Assembly: GCF_037101375.1 (NCBI RefSeq)
Contig: NZ_AP029019.1
Span: 4,068,001 to 4,132,000, forward strand
From: Acidovorax sp. DW039
GTDB lineage: Bacteria > Pseudomonadota > Gammaproteobacteria > Burkholderiales > Burkholderiaceae_C
Reading direction: 5' to 3'
Length of the DNA: 64,000 nt
Shown here piece after piece: positions 18,629-27,097 of the stretch. The notes beneath the pieces are model-generated. The model ran no database searches. It was given only the letters and a program-made list of their open reading frames with translations, and was not told where the DNA came from. Position 1 is the first letter of the stretch, and every line of letters starts with the position of its first letter. The position numbers and the translations under genes are program-made.

Positions 18629-19444
18629 TCAAGCGAGGCAGTCGGCGGGCAGGTCAGACGCAGCCATGGCCCCTGTCATCACGGCCACGGTGTCGCTCAT
18701 GCTGATCTTTTTGGGGTTGACCACCGCTGCGCGCTTGCCCAGGCGGGCGATGTGGATGCGGTCGGCAATCTCGAACACATGGGGCATGTTGTGGCTGATG
18801 AGGATGACGGGCAGGCCCTTGTCGCGCACGCGGCGGATCAGCTCCAGCACCATGTTGCCCTCCTTCACGCCCAGGGCGGCGGTGGGTTCGTCCATGATGA
18901 CGACATGGCGCGCAAACGCCGCCGCGCGCGCCACGGCCACACACTGGCGCTGGCCGCCAGACAGGGTTTCGACCGCCTGGGTCATCGAGCGGATGCCCAC
19001 CTTCAGCTCGGCCATGCGGGCAATGCTTTCTTCCAGCATCTTTTTCTTGTCGAGCATGCGCAGCGCACTGCCCAGAAAGCCGGGGCGCAGCAACTCGCGG
19101 CCCAAGAAGAGGTTCTCGGCAATCGTCATAGCCGGGGCCACGGCCAGGTCCTGGTACACGGTTTCGATGCCCGCCTTGCGCGCGTCGATCGGGCTTTTGA
19201 ACTGGATGCGCTGGCCGTCGAGCAGGATCTCGCCTTCGTCGGGCACGGTGGCACCCGACAGCGCCTTGATGAGGCTCGATTTGCCCGCACCGTTGTCGCC
19301 AATCACGGCCAGGATTTCGCCTGCGCGTAGTTCAAAGTCTGCGCCATCGAGCGCGGTGACTTGCCCGTAGCGCTTGACCAAACCCTTGGCCTGCATGACC
19401 AGCGGGGCGTTTGCTGCGTGATTCGTCTGTGTGGAGTTGCTCAT
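18629..19444 (-). CDS. Sugar ABC transporter ATP-binding protein, FrcA-like
   Basis: The frame is open far upstream, but the start is the ATG at 19444 (MSNSTQTNHAANAPLVMQAKG), 2 bp after the permease stop. This gives 271 residues. It is a single nucleotide-binding domain, unlike the two-domain RbsA/XylG type: Walker A GDNGAGKSS, Q-loop, signature LSGGQRQ, Walker B VVIMDEPTAALG. A one-domain ATPase is characteristic of the fructose FrcBCA system and its relatives. It couples ATP hydrolysis to sugar import with the permease and binding protein of the same operon. Confidence 0.92.
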   Translation of the reverse strand: MSNSTQTNHAANAPLVMQAKGLVKRYGQVTALDGADFELRAGEILAVIGDNGAGKSSLIKALSGATVPDEGEILLDGQRIQFKSPIDARKAGIETVYQDLAVAPAMTIAENLFLGRELLRPGFLGSALRMLDKKKMLEESIARMAELKVGIRSMTQAVETLSGGQRQCVAVARAAAFARHVVIMDEPTAALGVKEGNMVLELIRRVRDKGLPVILISHNMPHVFEIADRIHIARLGKRAAVVNPKKISMSDTVAVMTGAMAASDLPADCLA

Positions 19445-19446
19445 GA

Positions 19447-20406
19447 TCAACGCACTCCTTTGCGCGAGAGTTGATCCGTGGCCACGGCCAGGATCACGAG
19501 GATGCCGGTGACCAGAATCTGGTAGACCGACGACACGCCCATCAGCGTGAGCCCGTTGCGGAACACGCCCACAATCAGCGCCCCCACCAGCGTGCCCAGG
19601 ATGACGCCCCGCCCGCCAAACAGGCTGGTGCCGCCCAGCACCACGGCGCTGATGGCGTCGAGGTTTTCTGTCTGCCCGGCATTGGGGTCCCCCGCGCCGG
19701 TGCGCGCCACCGACAGTAGCGCGGCAATGCCATAGAACACACCGGCCAGCATGTACACGCCCAGCAGCACCTTGTCGGTGGCAATGCCGGTGAGGCGCGT
19801 AGCTTCGGGGTTGTTGCCCACGGCGTAAACGTGGCGGCCCGGAGCCGTGTCGCGCAAGAAGAACCACATGGCCAGGTACAGCGCCAGCATCAGCACCGCG
19901 CCCCACACCACTGCCGTGCCGCCCACCTGAAAGGTGTTGCCCAGGGCGGTCATGCCTTCAGGGATATCGGTAATGGTCTGCGCGCCTGAGTACAGCTGCG
20001 TGGCGGCAAAGGCGATATTGAGCGTGCCCAGTGTGACGATGAACGGGGGCAGCTTCACCTTCGTCACCAGCAGCCCGTTGACCAGGCCGAACAGCGTGGT
20101 CACCGCCATGCCGCAGGCAATGGCTGCGGGGGCCGAGAGGCCATAGTCCGCCGCCACCTTGGTCATGACGACTCCGCCCAGCGCCATCACCATGCCGCAC
20201 GACAGATCAATGCCTGCCGTGAGGATGACCAGCGTCTGCCCGATCGCGATCACGCCCACCACCATCACCTGCTGCAGGATGAGTGCGAAGTTCTGGCCGG
20301 TCAGAAACCGGTCGCTCTGCAGCGCAAAGAAGCCGCAGGCCAGCAGCAACGCGATGAAAGGCCCGAGCGTGGCCAGCGGCGGGAGCTTGGAGGCAGTGGT
20401 GTTCAT
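19447..20406 (-). CDS. Sugar ABC transporter permease, FrcC/RbsC-like
   Basis: The 319-residue polytopic permease starts at the ATG at 20406 (MNTTASKLPPLATLGPF); the longer frame adds an implausible Arg-rich leader. It has about nine or ten hydrophobic helices. The BPD_transp_2 hallmarks are present: LVILTAGIDLSCGMVMALGG, the coupling segment NPEATRLTGI, and DAISAVVLGGTSLFGGRG. The sequence resembles FrcC more than LivH/LivM permeases. It is the membrane channel of the transporter encoded by 18629-21510. Confidence 0.92.
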   Translation of the reverse strand: MNTTASKLPPLATLGPFIALLLACGFFALQSDRFLTGQNFALILQQVMVVGVIAIGQTLVILTAGIDLSCGMVMALGGVVMTKVAADYGLSAPAAIACGMAVTTLFGLVNGLLVTKVKLPPFIVTLGTLNIAFAATQLYSGAQTITDIPEGMTALGNTFQVGGTAVVWGAVLMLALYLAMWFFLRDTAPGRHVYAVGNNPEATRLTGIATDKVLLGVYMLAGVFYGIAALLSVARTGAGDPNAGQTENLDAISAVVLGGTSLFGGRGVILGTLVGALIVGVFRNGLTLMGVSSVYQILVTGILVILAVATDQLSRKGVR

Positions 20407-20493
20407 GGCTTGGAAACGGGTCAGTCCATCGGCGCGCCGGGCATGGGCCCGGCGTTGCAAAGAAAGGGGCAGCGGGCGGTGATGCCAAGCGCC

Positions 20494-21510
20494 TTACTTG
20501 GTGCCCCAGCACAGGTCGGTGCCGGTCTTCACATCCTTGCTGTCTACGCCGGGCAGGGGCTTGGCAGAGATCAGCGTCACGCCGGTGTCGGTATAGCCGC
20601 TCACCTTCTTGCCAGTCTTGGCGTATTCCACGCCCGCCGCCACGCCCAGCGCAGCCATGCGCAGGGGGTATTGCTGGCTGGTCGCGGCAATCACGCCCCG
20701 GCCCACGTCAGCAATCCCGGCGCAGCCGCCGTCTACCGACACGATGAGGGCGCTCTTGTCCTTGCCTGCGGCCTTCAGGGCGTTGTAGGCACCGGCTGCT
20801 GCGGGCTCGTTGATGGTGTAGACGAGGTTGATGTCGGGGTTCTTTTGCAGGCAGTTTTCCATGGCGGTCTGGCCCTTGGCGCGGTCACCAAAGCTGTCGG
20901 CCATACAGGCCACTTCGGCCGGGCGCGAGAGTTCGTTGCTCTTGGCATCGTTGGCCTGCAGTCCAAAGCCCTTCAAAAAGCCGTTGTGCCGCTGCGCGCC
21001 CACCGGGTGGCCGGGGTGCAGGTCCAGCATAGCAATCACGGGCTTCTTGCCCGCCAGCGCGGCCTTGGCGTACTGGCCGATCAGCTCACCGGCCTTGTAG
21101 TTGTCGGTGGCAAACAGGGCGTCAGTGGCGTCTGCGGGTTCGGTGGGGCTGTCCAGGGCAATCACCATCACGCCCTTGGCCTGGGCCTTCTTGATGGCGG
21201 GGACGATGGCCTTGGCATCGCTGGGCGTGATGAGGATGGTCTTGGCACCGGCAGCAATCAGGTTCTCCATGGCCGTGACCTGGCCTGCGTTGTCGCCATC
21301 GGTCTTGCCTGCGGCGGCCACTACCTTGGCACCCAGCTTCTTGGCCTCGGCCGTCGCGCCCTCTTTCATCTTCACGAAGAAGGGGTTGGTCTCAGTCTTG
21401 GTGATGAGGCCGATGACGGGTTCGGAGCTTTGCGCCTGGGCCAGGCCGCAGCCCAGGGCAGCGGTGAGGGCGAGGGCAGTAAACGCGAAGGCGGGGGCAC
21501 GTTGGGTCAC
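20494..21510 (-). CDS. Periplasmic sugar-binding protein, FrcB-like
   Basis: This 338-residue periplasmic-binding protein has a classical signal peptide (to about residue 27, ending AQAQ). The mature part begins PVIGLITKTETNPFFVKMKEGA, typical of the ribose/fructose/xylose-binding cluster, and includes ITPSDAKAIVPAIKKAQ and ALDSPTEPADATDALFATDN. It delivers sugar to the permease and ATPase encoded next. It is the first gene of the minus-strand operon and diverges from the PfkB kinase. Resemblance to FrcB suggests fructose or a related sugar, but the ligand cannot be fixed from sequence alone. Confidence 0.9.
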   Translation of the reverse strand: MTQRAPAFAFTALALTAALGCGLAQAQSSEPVIGLITKTETNPFFVKMKEGATAEAKKLGAKVVAAAGKTDGDNAGQVTAMENLIAAGAKTILITPSDAKAIVPAIKKAQAKGVMVIALDSPTEPADATDALFATDNYKAGELIGQYAKAALAGKKPVIAMLDLHPGHPVGAQRHNGFLKGFGLQANDAKSNELSRPAEVACMADSFGDRAKGQTAMENCLQKNPDINLVYTINEPAAAGAYNALKAAGKDKSALIVSVDGGCAGIADVGRGVIAATSQQYPLRMAALGVAAGVEYAKTGKKVSGYTDTGVTLISAKPLPGVDSKDVKTGTDLCWGTK

Positions 21511-21622
21511 GGTTGTCTCCTGTGATGAAGGGAAGGTTCACACCCCGGCGGCGCTGCATTGGCGGCCCCTCGGGTTCACCACCTTGCCTGGTGGATGGGA
21601 TCGAACTATATTCCCCGGCAAC

Positions 21623-21647
21623 TTAATAAATCAAGTGGATTTAATTA
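21623..21647. promoter_or_regulatory. AT-rich dyad, candidate ROK operator
   Basis: TTAATAAATC and GATTTAATTA are inverted arms (8 of 10 positions matched) separated by AAGTG. The right arm overlaps the start codon of the sugar kinase, and the site sits in the 136-bp gap between kinase and binding-protein genes. AT-rich dyads of this kind are typical of NagC/Mlc-like ROK repressors. Repressor identity is inferred from linkage. Confidence 0.55.
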
Positions 21648-22678
21648 TGGTTTTCCCTAGCGATTCAGCCAGCAGCCAGCCCTCTGCAGATCACCGCGCC
21701 GCCCTCTCTGCGGTGCGTGTAGCGACAGCGGGTGAAGCCTTGTTTGACCTGATCGAAGAGGCCGATGGCCGCCTGCAACGCTGTGCAGGCGGGGCCGTGT
21801 ACAACCTCACCCGCGCCCTGGGGCTGCAGGGTGTGGGCACGGCCTACCTCAACCCGCTCTCCAGCGACCTGCTGGGGCGGCGGCTGGCGCAAGGCCTGCA
21901 GGAAGCAGCCGTTCAGCCAACGCAAGTCACCCCGGTGCGAGCCCCCACAGCGCTGGCGGTGGCCACGCTGGATGCGCAAGGCAAGGCCAGCTACAGCTTC
22001 TACCGCGATGGTGTGGCGGACAGGCAGGTCACCGCCGAGCGGTTGCAAGCCACCTGCGCCGCCCTGCCCGCCCTGCAGGTGGTGGCCACCGGCTGCCTGG
22101 CGCTGGTGGCAGAAGACGCGGCCATTTACCAGCCCTGGCTGGCGGCCCAGCGCGCCGCGGGCCGCATGGTGGTGGTGGATGCCAATCTGCGCCTGTCTGC
22201 GGTGGACGACGCCCCCGCCTACCGCGCCAACGTGATGGCAGCGCTGGCACAGGCCCATCTCATCAAGGTGAGCGACGATGACCTGGAGGCTCTGCACACC
22301 CCTGGCAACGACGCGCTGGCACGCGCCCGCCACCTGCTGCAACACACGCAGGCACAGTGGGTGGCCCTGACCCTGGGCGCGGGGGGCGCGTGGCTGCTGC
22401 AGCGCGATGGGGTGGAAGTCCATGCCTGCGAGGCCGCCCCGCTGAAGGTGGTGGACACCGTGGGTGCGGGCGACTGCTTTCTGGCCGGGCTCATCACCGC
22501 CTGGCTGGCGGATGCTGCGCCCACGGATTCACTGGTCCACCTGAGAACCGAGCAGGACCTGCGGCAGGTGCTGCACCACGCACTGGCCAGCGCCAGCTAC
22601 TGCGTGGAGCGGGCTGGCTGCACACCGCCCACCCATGAGGCCGTGCGCCAGCGCATGGCCGCTGCAGGCTGGGCCTGA
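21647..22678 (+). CDS. PfkB-family carbohydrate kinase, fructokinase-like
   Basis: The ATG at 21647 gives 343 residues; the frame extends upstream antisense to the binding-protein gene, but that part is not credible. PfkB signatures are CAGGAVYNLTRALG near the N-terminus, VVVDANLRLS for the sugar/ATP hinge, and the catalytic DTVGAGDCFLAGL with the conserved aspartate base. It probably phosphorylates the sugar imported by the divergent ABC system. The N-terminal glycine motif is CAGGAVYN rather than the commoner GGAPANVA. The start codon overlaps a dyad likely bound by the ROK regulator. Confidence 0.9.
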   Translation: MVFPSDSASSQPSADHRAALSAVRVATAGEALFDLIEEADGRLQRCAGGAVYNLTRALGLQGVGTAYLNPLSSDLLGRRLAQGLQEAAVQPTQVTPVRAPTALAVATLDAQGKASYSFYRDGVADRQVTAERLQATCAALPALQVVATGCLALVAEDAAIYQPWLAAQRAAGRMVVVDANLRLSAVDDAPAYRANVMAALAQAHLIKVSDDDLEALHTPGNDALARARHLLQHTQAQWVALTLGAGGAWLLQRDGVEVHACEAAPLKVVDTVGAGDCFLAGLITAWLADAAPTDSLVHLRTEQDLRQVLHHALASASYCVERAGCTPPTHEAVRQRMAAAGWA

Positions 22679-22706
22679 CGAGCCCCGCGTCTGTTTGCCT
22701 CTTCAG

Positions 22707-24134
22707 TTATTCGTCTGCCGCCTTGCGGGCACGGCTGCGGGGACGTGCAGGCTTCTTGGCGGCGGCGGGCTGGTCTGCATCGCCCTTCTCTGCGACTGGC
22801 TCTGCAGGTGCGGAGGTGGCAGCGGCCTCTTCTGCAGCCGCTGTGCGCCGCGTGCGGGGTCCGCCCTGTGTGGTGCTGGCCGCTTGTGCTTTGGCACCAC
22901 TGCGGCCACGTCCGCGCGCAGGGCGAGAGGCATCGGTGGCCAATGCGTCTGCGGGCTCTGGCACCACAGGCACTTCTGCAACAGCCTCCTCTTCCTGCAC
23001 TACAACGGAGGAATGGGCCGCCGCCTCTGCATCGTCATCGTTTGGAGCCTGCGCAGGCACCGCTGCCACCACAGGCGCAGTCGGCTGGCTGAAGTAACGG
23101 CTGGGTGGGCGTTCCATCGCAGCGTCGGCAGAGTGCTCTGCGCCCTGCATCTGAACGCGCGAAGTGTTGCGCTCAGCCTTGTCGCTGGATCGGGGCACTG
23201 CGCGGTCTGCGCCCGCCTCCCTGCTGGTTTCCGTGCGTGGTGTGGTTGTGGCAGCGGATGAAACGGCAGCCGACACAGGCGCAGCCGCCGCAGGCACGGC
23301 CGCTGCAGCGCCATGGCTGCGGAAGACATAGGCCCCTGATTTTTCATCGCGGCCAAACTCCAGCAGACCGCGTGCCTGGGCTTCTTCCAGCAGGTTGCCA
23401 AACGTGCGGAAGCCGTAACGCCCTTCGCTGAAGTCCGGCTTGCGGCGCTTGATGGCTTCCTTGAGCACCGAGGCCCAGATCTTGCCGGTGTCGCCGCGCT
23501 CGGACAGCAGGGCTTCAAACGTCTCCACCGCCAGCTCCACCCCCTGGGTGCGGCGTGCGTCCTGCGTTTCCTTGCGGTGGCGTTCTTCCTCAGGTGTGCG
23601 GCGGGGCGCGGGCGGGTTGTTGCCGGGGTTCTGGCGGCGGGCCTGGGCGCGCTGGTTCTCGCGCACCAGGTCGTCGTAGAAGATGAACTCGTCGCAGTTG
23701 GCAATGAGCAGGTCCGACGTGGACTGCTTCACCCCCACGCCAATCACCTGCTTGGCGTTCTCGCGCAGCTTGGAGACGAGCGGCGAAAAATCCGAATCGC
23801 CGCTGATGATGACAAAGGTGTTGACGTGCGACTTGGTGTAGCAGAGGTCCAGCGCATCCACCACCAGGCGGATGTCGGCCGAGTTCTTGCCCGACTGGCG
23901 CACATGCGGAATTTCAATCAGCTCGAAATTCGCCTCGTGCATGGTGGCCTTGAAGCCCTTGTAGCGCTCCCAGTCGCAGTAGGCCTTCTTGACCACGATG
24001 GAGCCCTTGAGCAGCAGGCGCTCCAGGATGGGCTTGATGTCGAACTTTTCGTACTGCGCATCGCGTACGCCCAGGGCGACGTTTTCAAAGTCGCAGAACA
24101 GGGCCATGCTGATGTTGTCGGAGGGGGATGCCAT
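22707..24134 (-). CDS. NYN-domain nuclease-like protein with OST-HTH/LOTUS domain
   Basis: The 475-residue protein starts with an NYN/PIN-like (LabA-type) domain at about 8-155. The acidic residues expected at a metal-dependent RNase site are all present: D15 and E17 in CDFEN, D87 in SADIRL, and D113/D115 in SGDSDFSPL. A linker leads to an OST-HTH/LOTUS domain at about 199-271 (DTGKIWASVLKEAIKRRKPDF...GFRTFGNLLEEA), which in other proteins binds RNA. The remaining 200 residues are low-complexity, Ala/Pro/Arg-rich, ending in a basic tail. It is convergent with the sugar kinase gene. An RNA-processing role is likely, but the target is unknown. Confidence 0.88.
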   Translation of the reverse strand: MASPSDNISMALFCDFENVALGVRDAQYEKFDIKPILERLLLKGSIVVKKAYCDWERYKGFKATMHEANFELIEIPHVRQSGKNSADIRLVVDALDLCYTKSHVNTFVIISGDSDFSPLVSKLRENAKQVIGVGVKQSTSDLLIANCDEFIFYDDLVRENQRAQARRQNPGNNPPAPRRTPEEERHRKETQDARRTQGVELAVETFEALLSERGDTGKIWASVLKEAIKRRKPDFSEGRYGFRTFGNLLEEAQARGLLEFGRDEKSGAYVFRSHGAAAAVPAAAAPVSAAVSSAATTTPRTETSREAGADRAVPRSSDKAERNTSRVQMQGAEHSADAAMERPPSRYFSQPTAPVVAAVPAQAPNDDDAEAAAHSSVVVQEEEAVAEVPVVPEPADALATDASRPARGRGRSGAKAQAASTTQGGPRTRRTAAAEEAAATSAPAEPVAEKGDADQPAAAKKPARPRSRARKAADE

Positions 24135-24205
24135 ATCGTGTGTGAGTTCCGTTCAATGCTGCGGATCATCACACGGAACGGGCAGCGCCCCTCTGCGGGC
24201 CGATT

Positions 24206-25168
24206 TCACGTGGGCTTCGCCAGCCCCAGCTTCTCGACCAGCGCCTTCTCGCGCGCAAAAGTCTCTGCCGCAAACTTCTGGTACGCGGCACTGCTCATGT
24301 ACATGGGCACCATGTCGTAGCGGGCCAGGGCCGTGCGGTAGCTTTCCTGCTCCATGGCCTGCTTGAAGGCGTCGTGAAGGCGCTTGACCACCGGGGCAGG
24401 CGTGCCCTTGGGTGCGCCAATGCCAAAGGGCGAGTTCTGCACCAGGTTCAGGCCCAGCTCCTTGAGCGTGGGCGCATCAGGGAACTTGGCCAGGCGCTCC
24501 GCCCCCCAGGTGTTGAGTACGCGCAGCTTGCCTGCCTCCACCTGCGGTGCAAAGCCGGTGGAGTCGGCGGCCGCCATGATCTGCCCGCCCAGGATGGACT
24601 GCATGAGGTCGGCACTGCCCTTGTACGGCACATGCAGCAGCTCAATGCCCAGTTGCTGCGCAATCAGCTCCATGGTGAGGTGCGGGCTGGTCATGGTGCC
24701 GGTGGAGCCGTAGCTGAGCTTGCCGGGGTTGGCCTTGGCCCAGGCCACAAAGTGCGTCCAGGTCTTGAGCGGCGAATCGGCAGGCACCACCACACCAAAG
24801 GCGTAGCCCGTCACGTTCAGCACGTAGCTGATGTCCTTGACCGGGTCCCAGTTGATCTTGGTGGTGTAGGGCAGGCGGAACACCCCCAGCGGGATCTGCG
24901 CCACCGTGTAGCCGTCGGCTGGAGAGGTTTGCAGCTGCTGCGCGGGTAGCGTGCCTCCTGCACCGGGCTTGTTCTCGACGATCACGGGCTGCCCCAGGAT
25001 CTTGCTGGCACCATCGGCCAGTGAGCGCATGGTGATGTCGGTGGGCCCACCTGCGGGGAAGGCGATGATCAGCTTGATGGGCTTGCTGGGAAAGCTCTGC
25101 GCCTGGGCCAGGAAAGCGGGCGCTGCGAGACTGGCGGCACCCCATTGAAGAACACGGCGGCGTTGCAT
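24206..25168 (-). CDS. Bug-family tripartite tricarboxylate receptor-like protein
   Basis: This 320-residue extracytoplasmic solute receptor has a signal peptide beginning MQRRRVLQWGAASLAAPAFLAQAQ and a mature start PSKPIKLIIAFPAGGPTDITMRSLA, the Bug signature. GKLSYGSTGTMTSPHLTMELI and HVPYKGSADLMQSILGG are further family motifs. No TctA/TctB membrane partners are nearby, which is normal for the many orphan Bug receptors in Comamonadaceae and Bordetella. The ligand is presumably a small carboxylate. It lies 39 bp or more from any clear neighbour and is probably transcribed alone. Confidence 0.93.
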   Translation of the reverse strand: MQRRRVLQWGAASLAAPAFLAQAQSFPSKPIKLIIAFPAGGPTDITMRSLADGASKILGQPVIVENKPGAGGTLPAQQLQTSPADGYTVAQIPLGVFRLPYTTKINWDPVKDISYVLNVTGYAFGVVVPADSPLKTWTHFVAWAKANPGKLSYGSTGTMTSPHLTMELIAQQLGIELLHVPYKGSADLMQSILGGQIMAAADSTGFAPQVEAGKLRVLNTWGAERLAKFPDAPTLKELGLNLVQNSPFGIGAPKGTPAPVVKRLHDAFKQAMEQESYRTALARYDMVPMYMSSAAYQKFAAETFAREKALVEKLGLAKPT

Positions 25169-25315
25169 GGCGGGCTCCTGAAAAGCGAAGGAAAAGAGTT
25201 CACGGATTGGACCGCGACCTCTCTACCCACGTCATGCAGAAAACCCCTAGGAACTCTGCCCACCTGTCACCAAGGCGGCACCCGCGCCACAGCCTCAGTG
25301 TTCACGCCAGCACGG

Positions 25316-25747
25316 TCAGGCCTTGTAGGTGGACAGCAGAATGCTGGTTTCCGTATTGGCAATGCCCGGCGTGAGGCGAATGCGGGTCAGCGCCGCATCA
25401 AACGCCTCCAGGCTTTCGGTGCGCACCTCGGCCACGATATCCCAGCGCCCGTTGGTGGTGTGCAGGGTGCCCACGGCAGGTTCGCCACGCAGGCTGCGGA
25501 TCACCTCGGGGGCGGCATTGCCCTCCACCGCAATGCTCATCCACGCGCGGATGCGCTGCGGCTCGGTATCAGGCCGCAGGCGCACGGTGTAGCCGGTAAT
25601 GACACCACTGTCCTCCAGCTTGCGCAGGCGGTTCTGCACCGTGCCACGGGCCACCCGCAGCTTCTGCGCCAGCACGGCCACGGGCGTGCGCGCATCGGCC
25701 CGCAGGATGCTGAGGATTTCGCGGTCGGTGTCGTCGAGGTGGTTCAT
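25316..25747 (-). CDS. Lrp/AsnC-family transcriptional regulator
   Basis: At 143 residues this is a standard Lrp/AsnC protein. The N-terminal helix-turn-helix begins LDDTDREILSILRADARTPVAVLAQKLRVARGTVQNRLRKLE, and the C-terminal RAM ligand-binding domain includes IAVEGNAAPEV and GRWDIVAEVRTESLEAFDAAL. It would respond to an amino acid. No amino-acid gene is adjacent, so the regulon is unknown. A double-hairpin repeat lies just upstream of its start (25769-25823). Confidence 0.93.
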   Translation of the reverse strand: MNHLDDTDREILSILRADARTPVAVLAQKLRVARGTVQNRLRKLEDSGVITGYTVRLRPDTEPQRIRAWMSIAVEGNAAPEVIRSLRGEPAVGTLHTTNGRWDIVAEVRTESLEAFDAALTRIRLTPGIANTETSILLSTYKA

Positions 25748-25768
25748 GGCGAAATAATGCTTTTTGTG

Positions 25769-25823
25769 CCCTGGCGCTCATGAATCAAGCGCAGGCAGCT
25801 ATATTTTTAATAGCAAATCAGGA
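25769..25823 (+). repeat. Double-hairpin dispersed repeat, copy D (supplies a stop codon)
   Basis: GGCGCTCATGAATCAAGCGC is followed by AGGCAGCTATATTTTTAATAGCAAATCA. Both stems are intact. The trailing TCA (25818-25820) is the TGA stop of the minus-strand YkgJ-type gene. Confidence 0.87.
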
Positions 25824-26189
25824 TGAAGGCGGATCGGCAGAGTATGTCTGCAACCGGGCATCGCAGCCACTGCCCGCAGAGATCCAGCGCCGGGCCAGGC
25901 GTGCGGCCCACGGCGCAAGCCAGCGCCAGCGCGGGCCCAGCACTTGCTGCGGCTGGCTCACCATGCCACACCAGTAGCGCTGGTCCGCATCGCTCCAGCG
26001 CAGCGCCACGCAGCTGCCCCGCGTGCGGCGCGACACCAGCATGCCCAGTGGGCAAGGCTCTGCCAGGCAGCACAGGCCGCAACCGTTGCATGCAGCACCT
26101 TCAGGTGGTTTGGCAGGTGCAGCAGGCTGCAGCCACACCACCGGCGCTGTGGCGGCATCCGCAGATGCGTGACGCGCCTTGTCACGCAT
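25818..26189 (-). CDS. YkgJ-type cysteine-cluster protein
   Basis: This small protein of 123 residues has a cysteine cluster, CNGCGLCCLAEPCPLG near residues 35-50, and a further pair around 67 and 82. The pattern matches the YkgJ/Fe-S-cluster-like zinc- or iron-chelating family of unknown function. It probably stays in the cytoplasm, as no signal peptide is seen. The stop codon is supplied by the edge of repeat copy D. A strong minus-strand terminator (26318-26351) separates it from the upstream lipoprotein gene, so it must have its own promoter within 26190-26317. Confidence 0.8.
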   Translation of the reverse strand: MRDKARHASADAATAPVVWLQPAAPAKPPEGAACNGCGLCCLAEPCPLGMLVSRRTRGSCVALRWSDADQRYWCGMVSQPQQVLGPRWRWLAPWAARLARRWISAGSGCDARLQTYSADPPSS

Positions 26190-26317
26190 GCGGCAACCTC
26201 TGGCGTGGCAAGTTCAGCGCCAGCTGCGGGGCATGCGATGGGGTGGTGGTTTGCACTGGTGGAAACTCCGCACAGGTGGAGAGGCAATGGCTGGGCCGGA
26301 TGGCGATTGTGCGGCAC

Positions 26318-26351
26318 AAAAAAACCCCGCTGGCCATCGCGGCAAGCGGGG
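26318..26351 (-). terminator. Intrinsic terminator of the lipoprotein gene
   Basis: On the minus strand CCCCGCT and AGCGGGG form a 7-bp stem, extended inward by GCC/GGC, followed by seven T. It lies 240 bp past the lipoprotein stop. Confidence 0.85.
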
Positions 26352-26426
26352 AGAAAGGCCGGTCCAAAGGGAGGGAGAGGAAAAAACCGGCCTGAGGGGA
26401 ATGCAGGAGCAACAGGAGTTGGGATA

Positions 26427-26540
26427 AGAGCGGCTCACAAAACTCAGCGCAGCGGTTCTGGTCAGGCGCTGCGTCGCAGGCAGTACACGTGGTACGACAA
26501 GACGTGGCAACGACGCCAGAAGAGTTTTGTGAGCCGCTCT
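26427..26540 (+). repeat. 114-bp palindromic element, copy 2 (perfect 19-bp arms)
   Basis: AGAGCGGCTCACAAAACTC (26427-26445) and its exact reverse complement (26522-26540) bound the element. Inside lies GCAGGCAGTACACGTGGTAC with a small GTAC/GTAC stem. No target-site duplication flanks it. Confidence 0.88.
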
Positions 26541-26590
26541 AAAGGCAGCCGAGCCGAAGAAACTTTTCTCGGGCCTGGCGGCCTCACACA

Positions 26591-27097
26591 TCAGCAACCA
26601 CTGGGGCGGTTGGGCCGCATCGGCACAATGCCGCTGACCTTCAGGGTGCTGCCCGAGCCGTCCGAAGCAGTGAGGGTCTTACCCGAGAAACGCACCTGGT
26701 TGTTGTCGCGCTCGACCGAAGAGTCTGCTGCATCGCCACTGGCGTATTCCTTGCCCGCAAAGTTGAGGAACACCTGGTACGTGACCGTGCCATTGATCTG
26801 GTAGCGGATATCGCCAAAAGCCGTAGCGTCCGAGCCCACCTTGTTGGCCCCGTCAAAGCGGAAGGTGCACACCTCGGGCGACGAACCCACGGGGTTCTTC
26901 TTGTCCACATCGGTCAGGTTGAGAGAACCATTGCCGTAGATGCCGTTGAGGCCGTCCACCGTTGCGCTGGTGACCGTGAGCACGCCGGTCTCGTTGCTGG
27001 GGGTCGGATCGTCATCATTACCTCCACCGCACGCCACCAGCATGGTGGTGGACAGGGCTGCGACAGACAGAAGAAGGCTTCGTGGGTTCAGTGGCAT
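26591..27097 (-). CDS. Small secreted lipoprotein of unknown function
   Basis: This is a 168-residue protein starting at the ATG at 27097 (MPLNPRSLLLSVAALSTTMLVAC). The lipobox LVAC is followed by GGGNDDD, so the mature protein is a lipoprotein with an Asp-rich start, probably kept in the outer membrane. The rest is a beta-rich domain of about 120 residues with no family I recognise. Segments such as FGDIRYQINGTVTYQVFLNF and VRFSGKTLTASDGSGSTLKV suggest a small beta-barrel or sandwich. It is single-copy here, with terminators on both sides, so it is transcribed alone. Confidence 0.78.
   Translation of the reverse strand: MPLNPRSLLLSVAALSTTMLVACGGGNDDDPTPSNETGVLTVTSATVDGLNGIYGNGSLNLTDVDKKNPVGSSPEVCTFRFDGANKVGSDATAFGDIRYQINGTVTYQVFLNFAGKEYASGDAADSSVERDNNQVRFSGKTLTASDGSGSTLKVSGIVPMRPNRPSGC

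Larger units (their letters stand above)
26190..26590. other. Gene-free stretch with terminator and palindromic element
   Basis: These 401 bases hold the terminator at 26318-26351 and copy 2 of the long palindromic element at 26427-26540. Nothing else is recognisable. The promoter of the YkgJ-type gene should lie left of the terminator, but no clear boxes stand out. Confidence 0.6.

Noticed and set aside
26427..26540. Palindromic element copy 2 as a classical MITE or IS remnant
   Set aside because: The 19-bp arms are perfect, but no target-site duplication or transposase fragment is seen, and the central stem varies between copies as in structured repeats. It is kept as a repeat.
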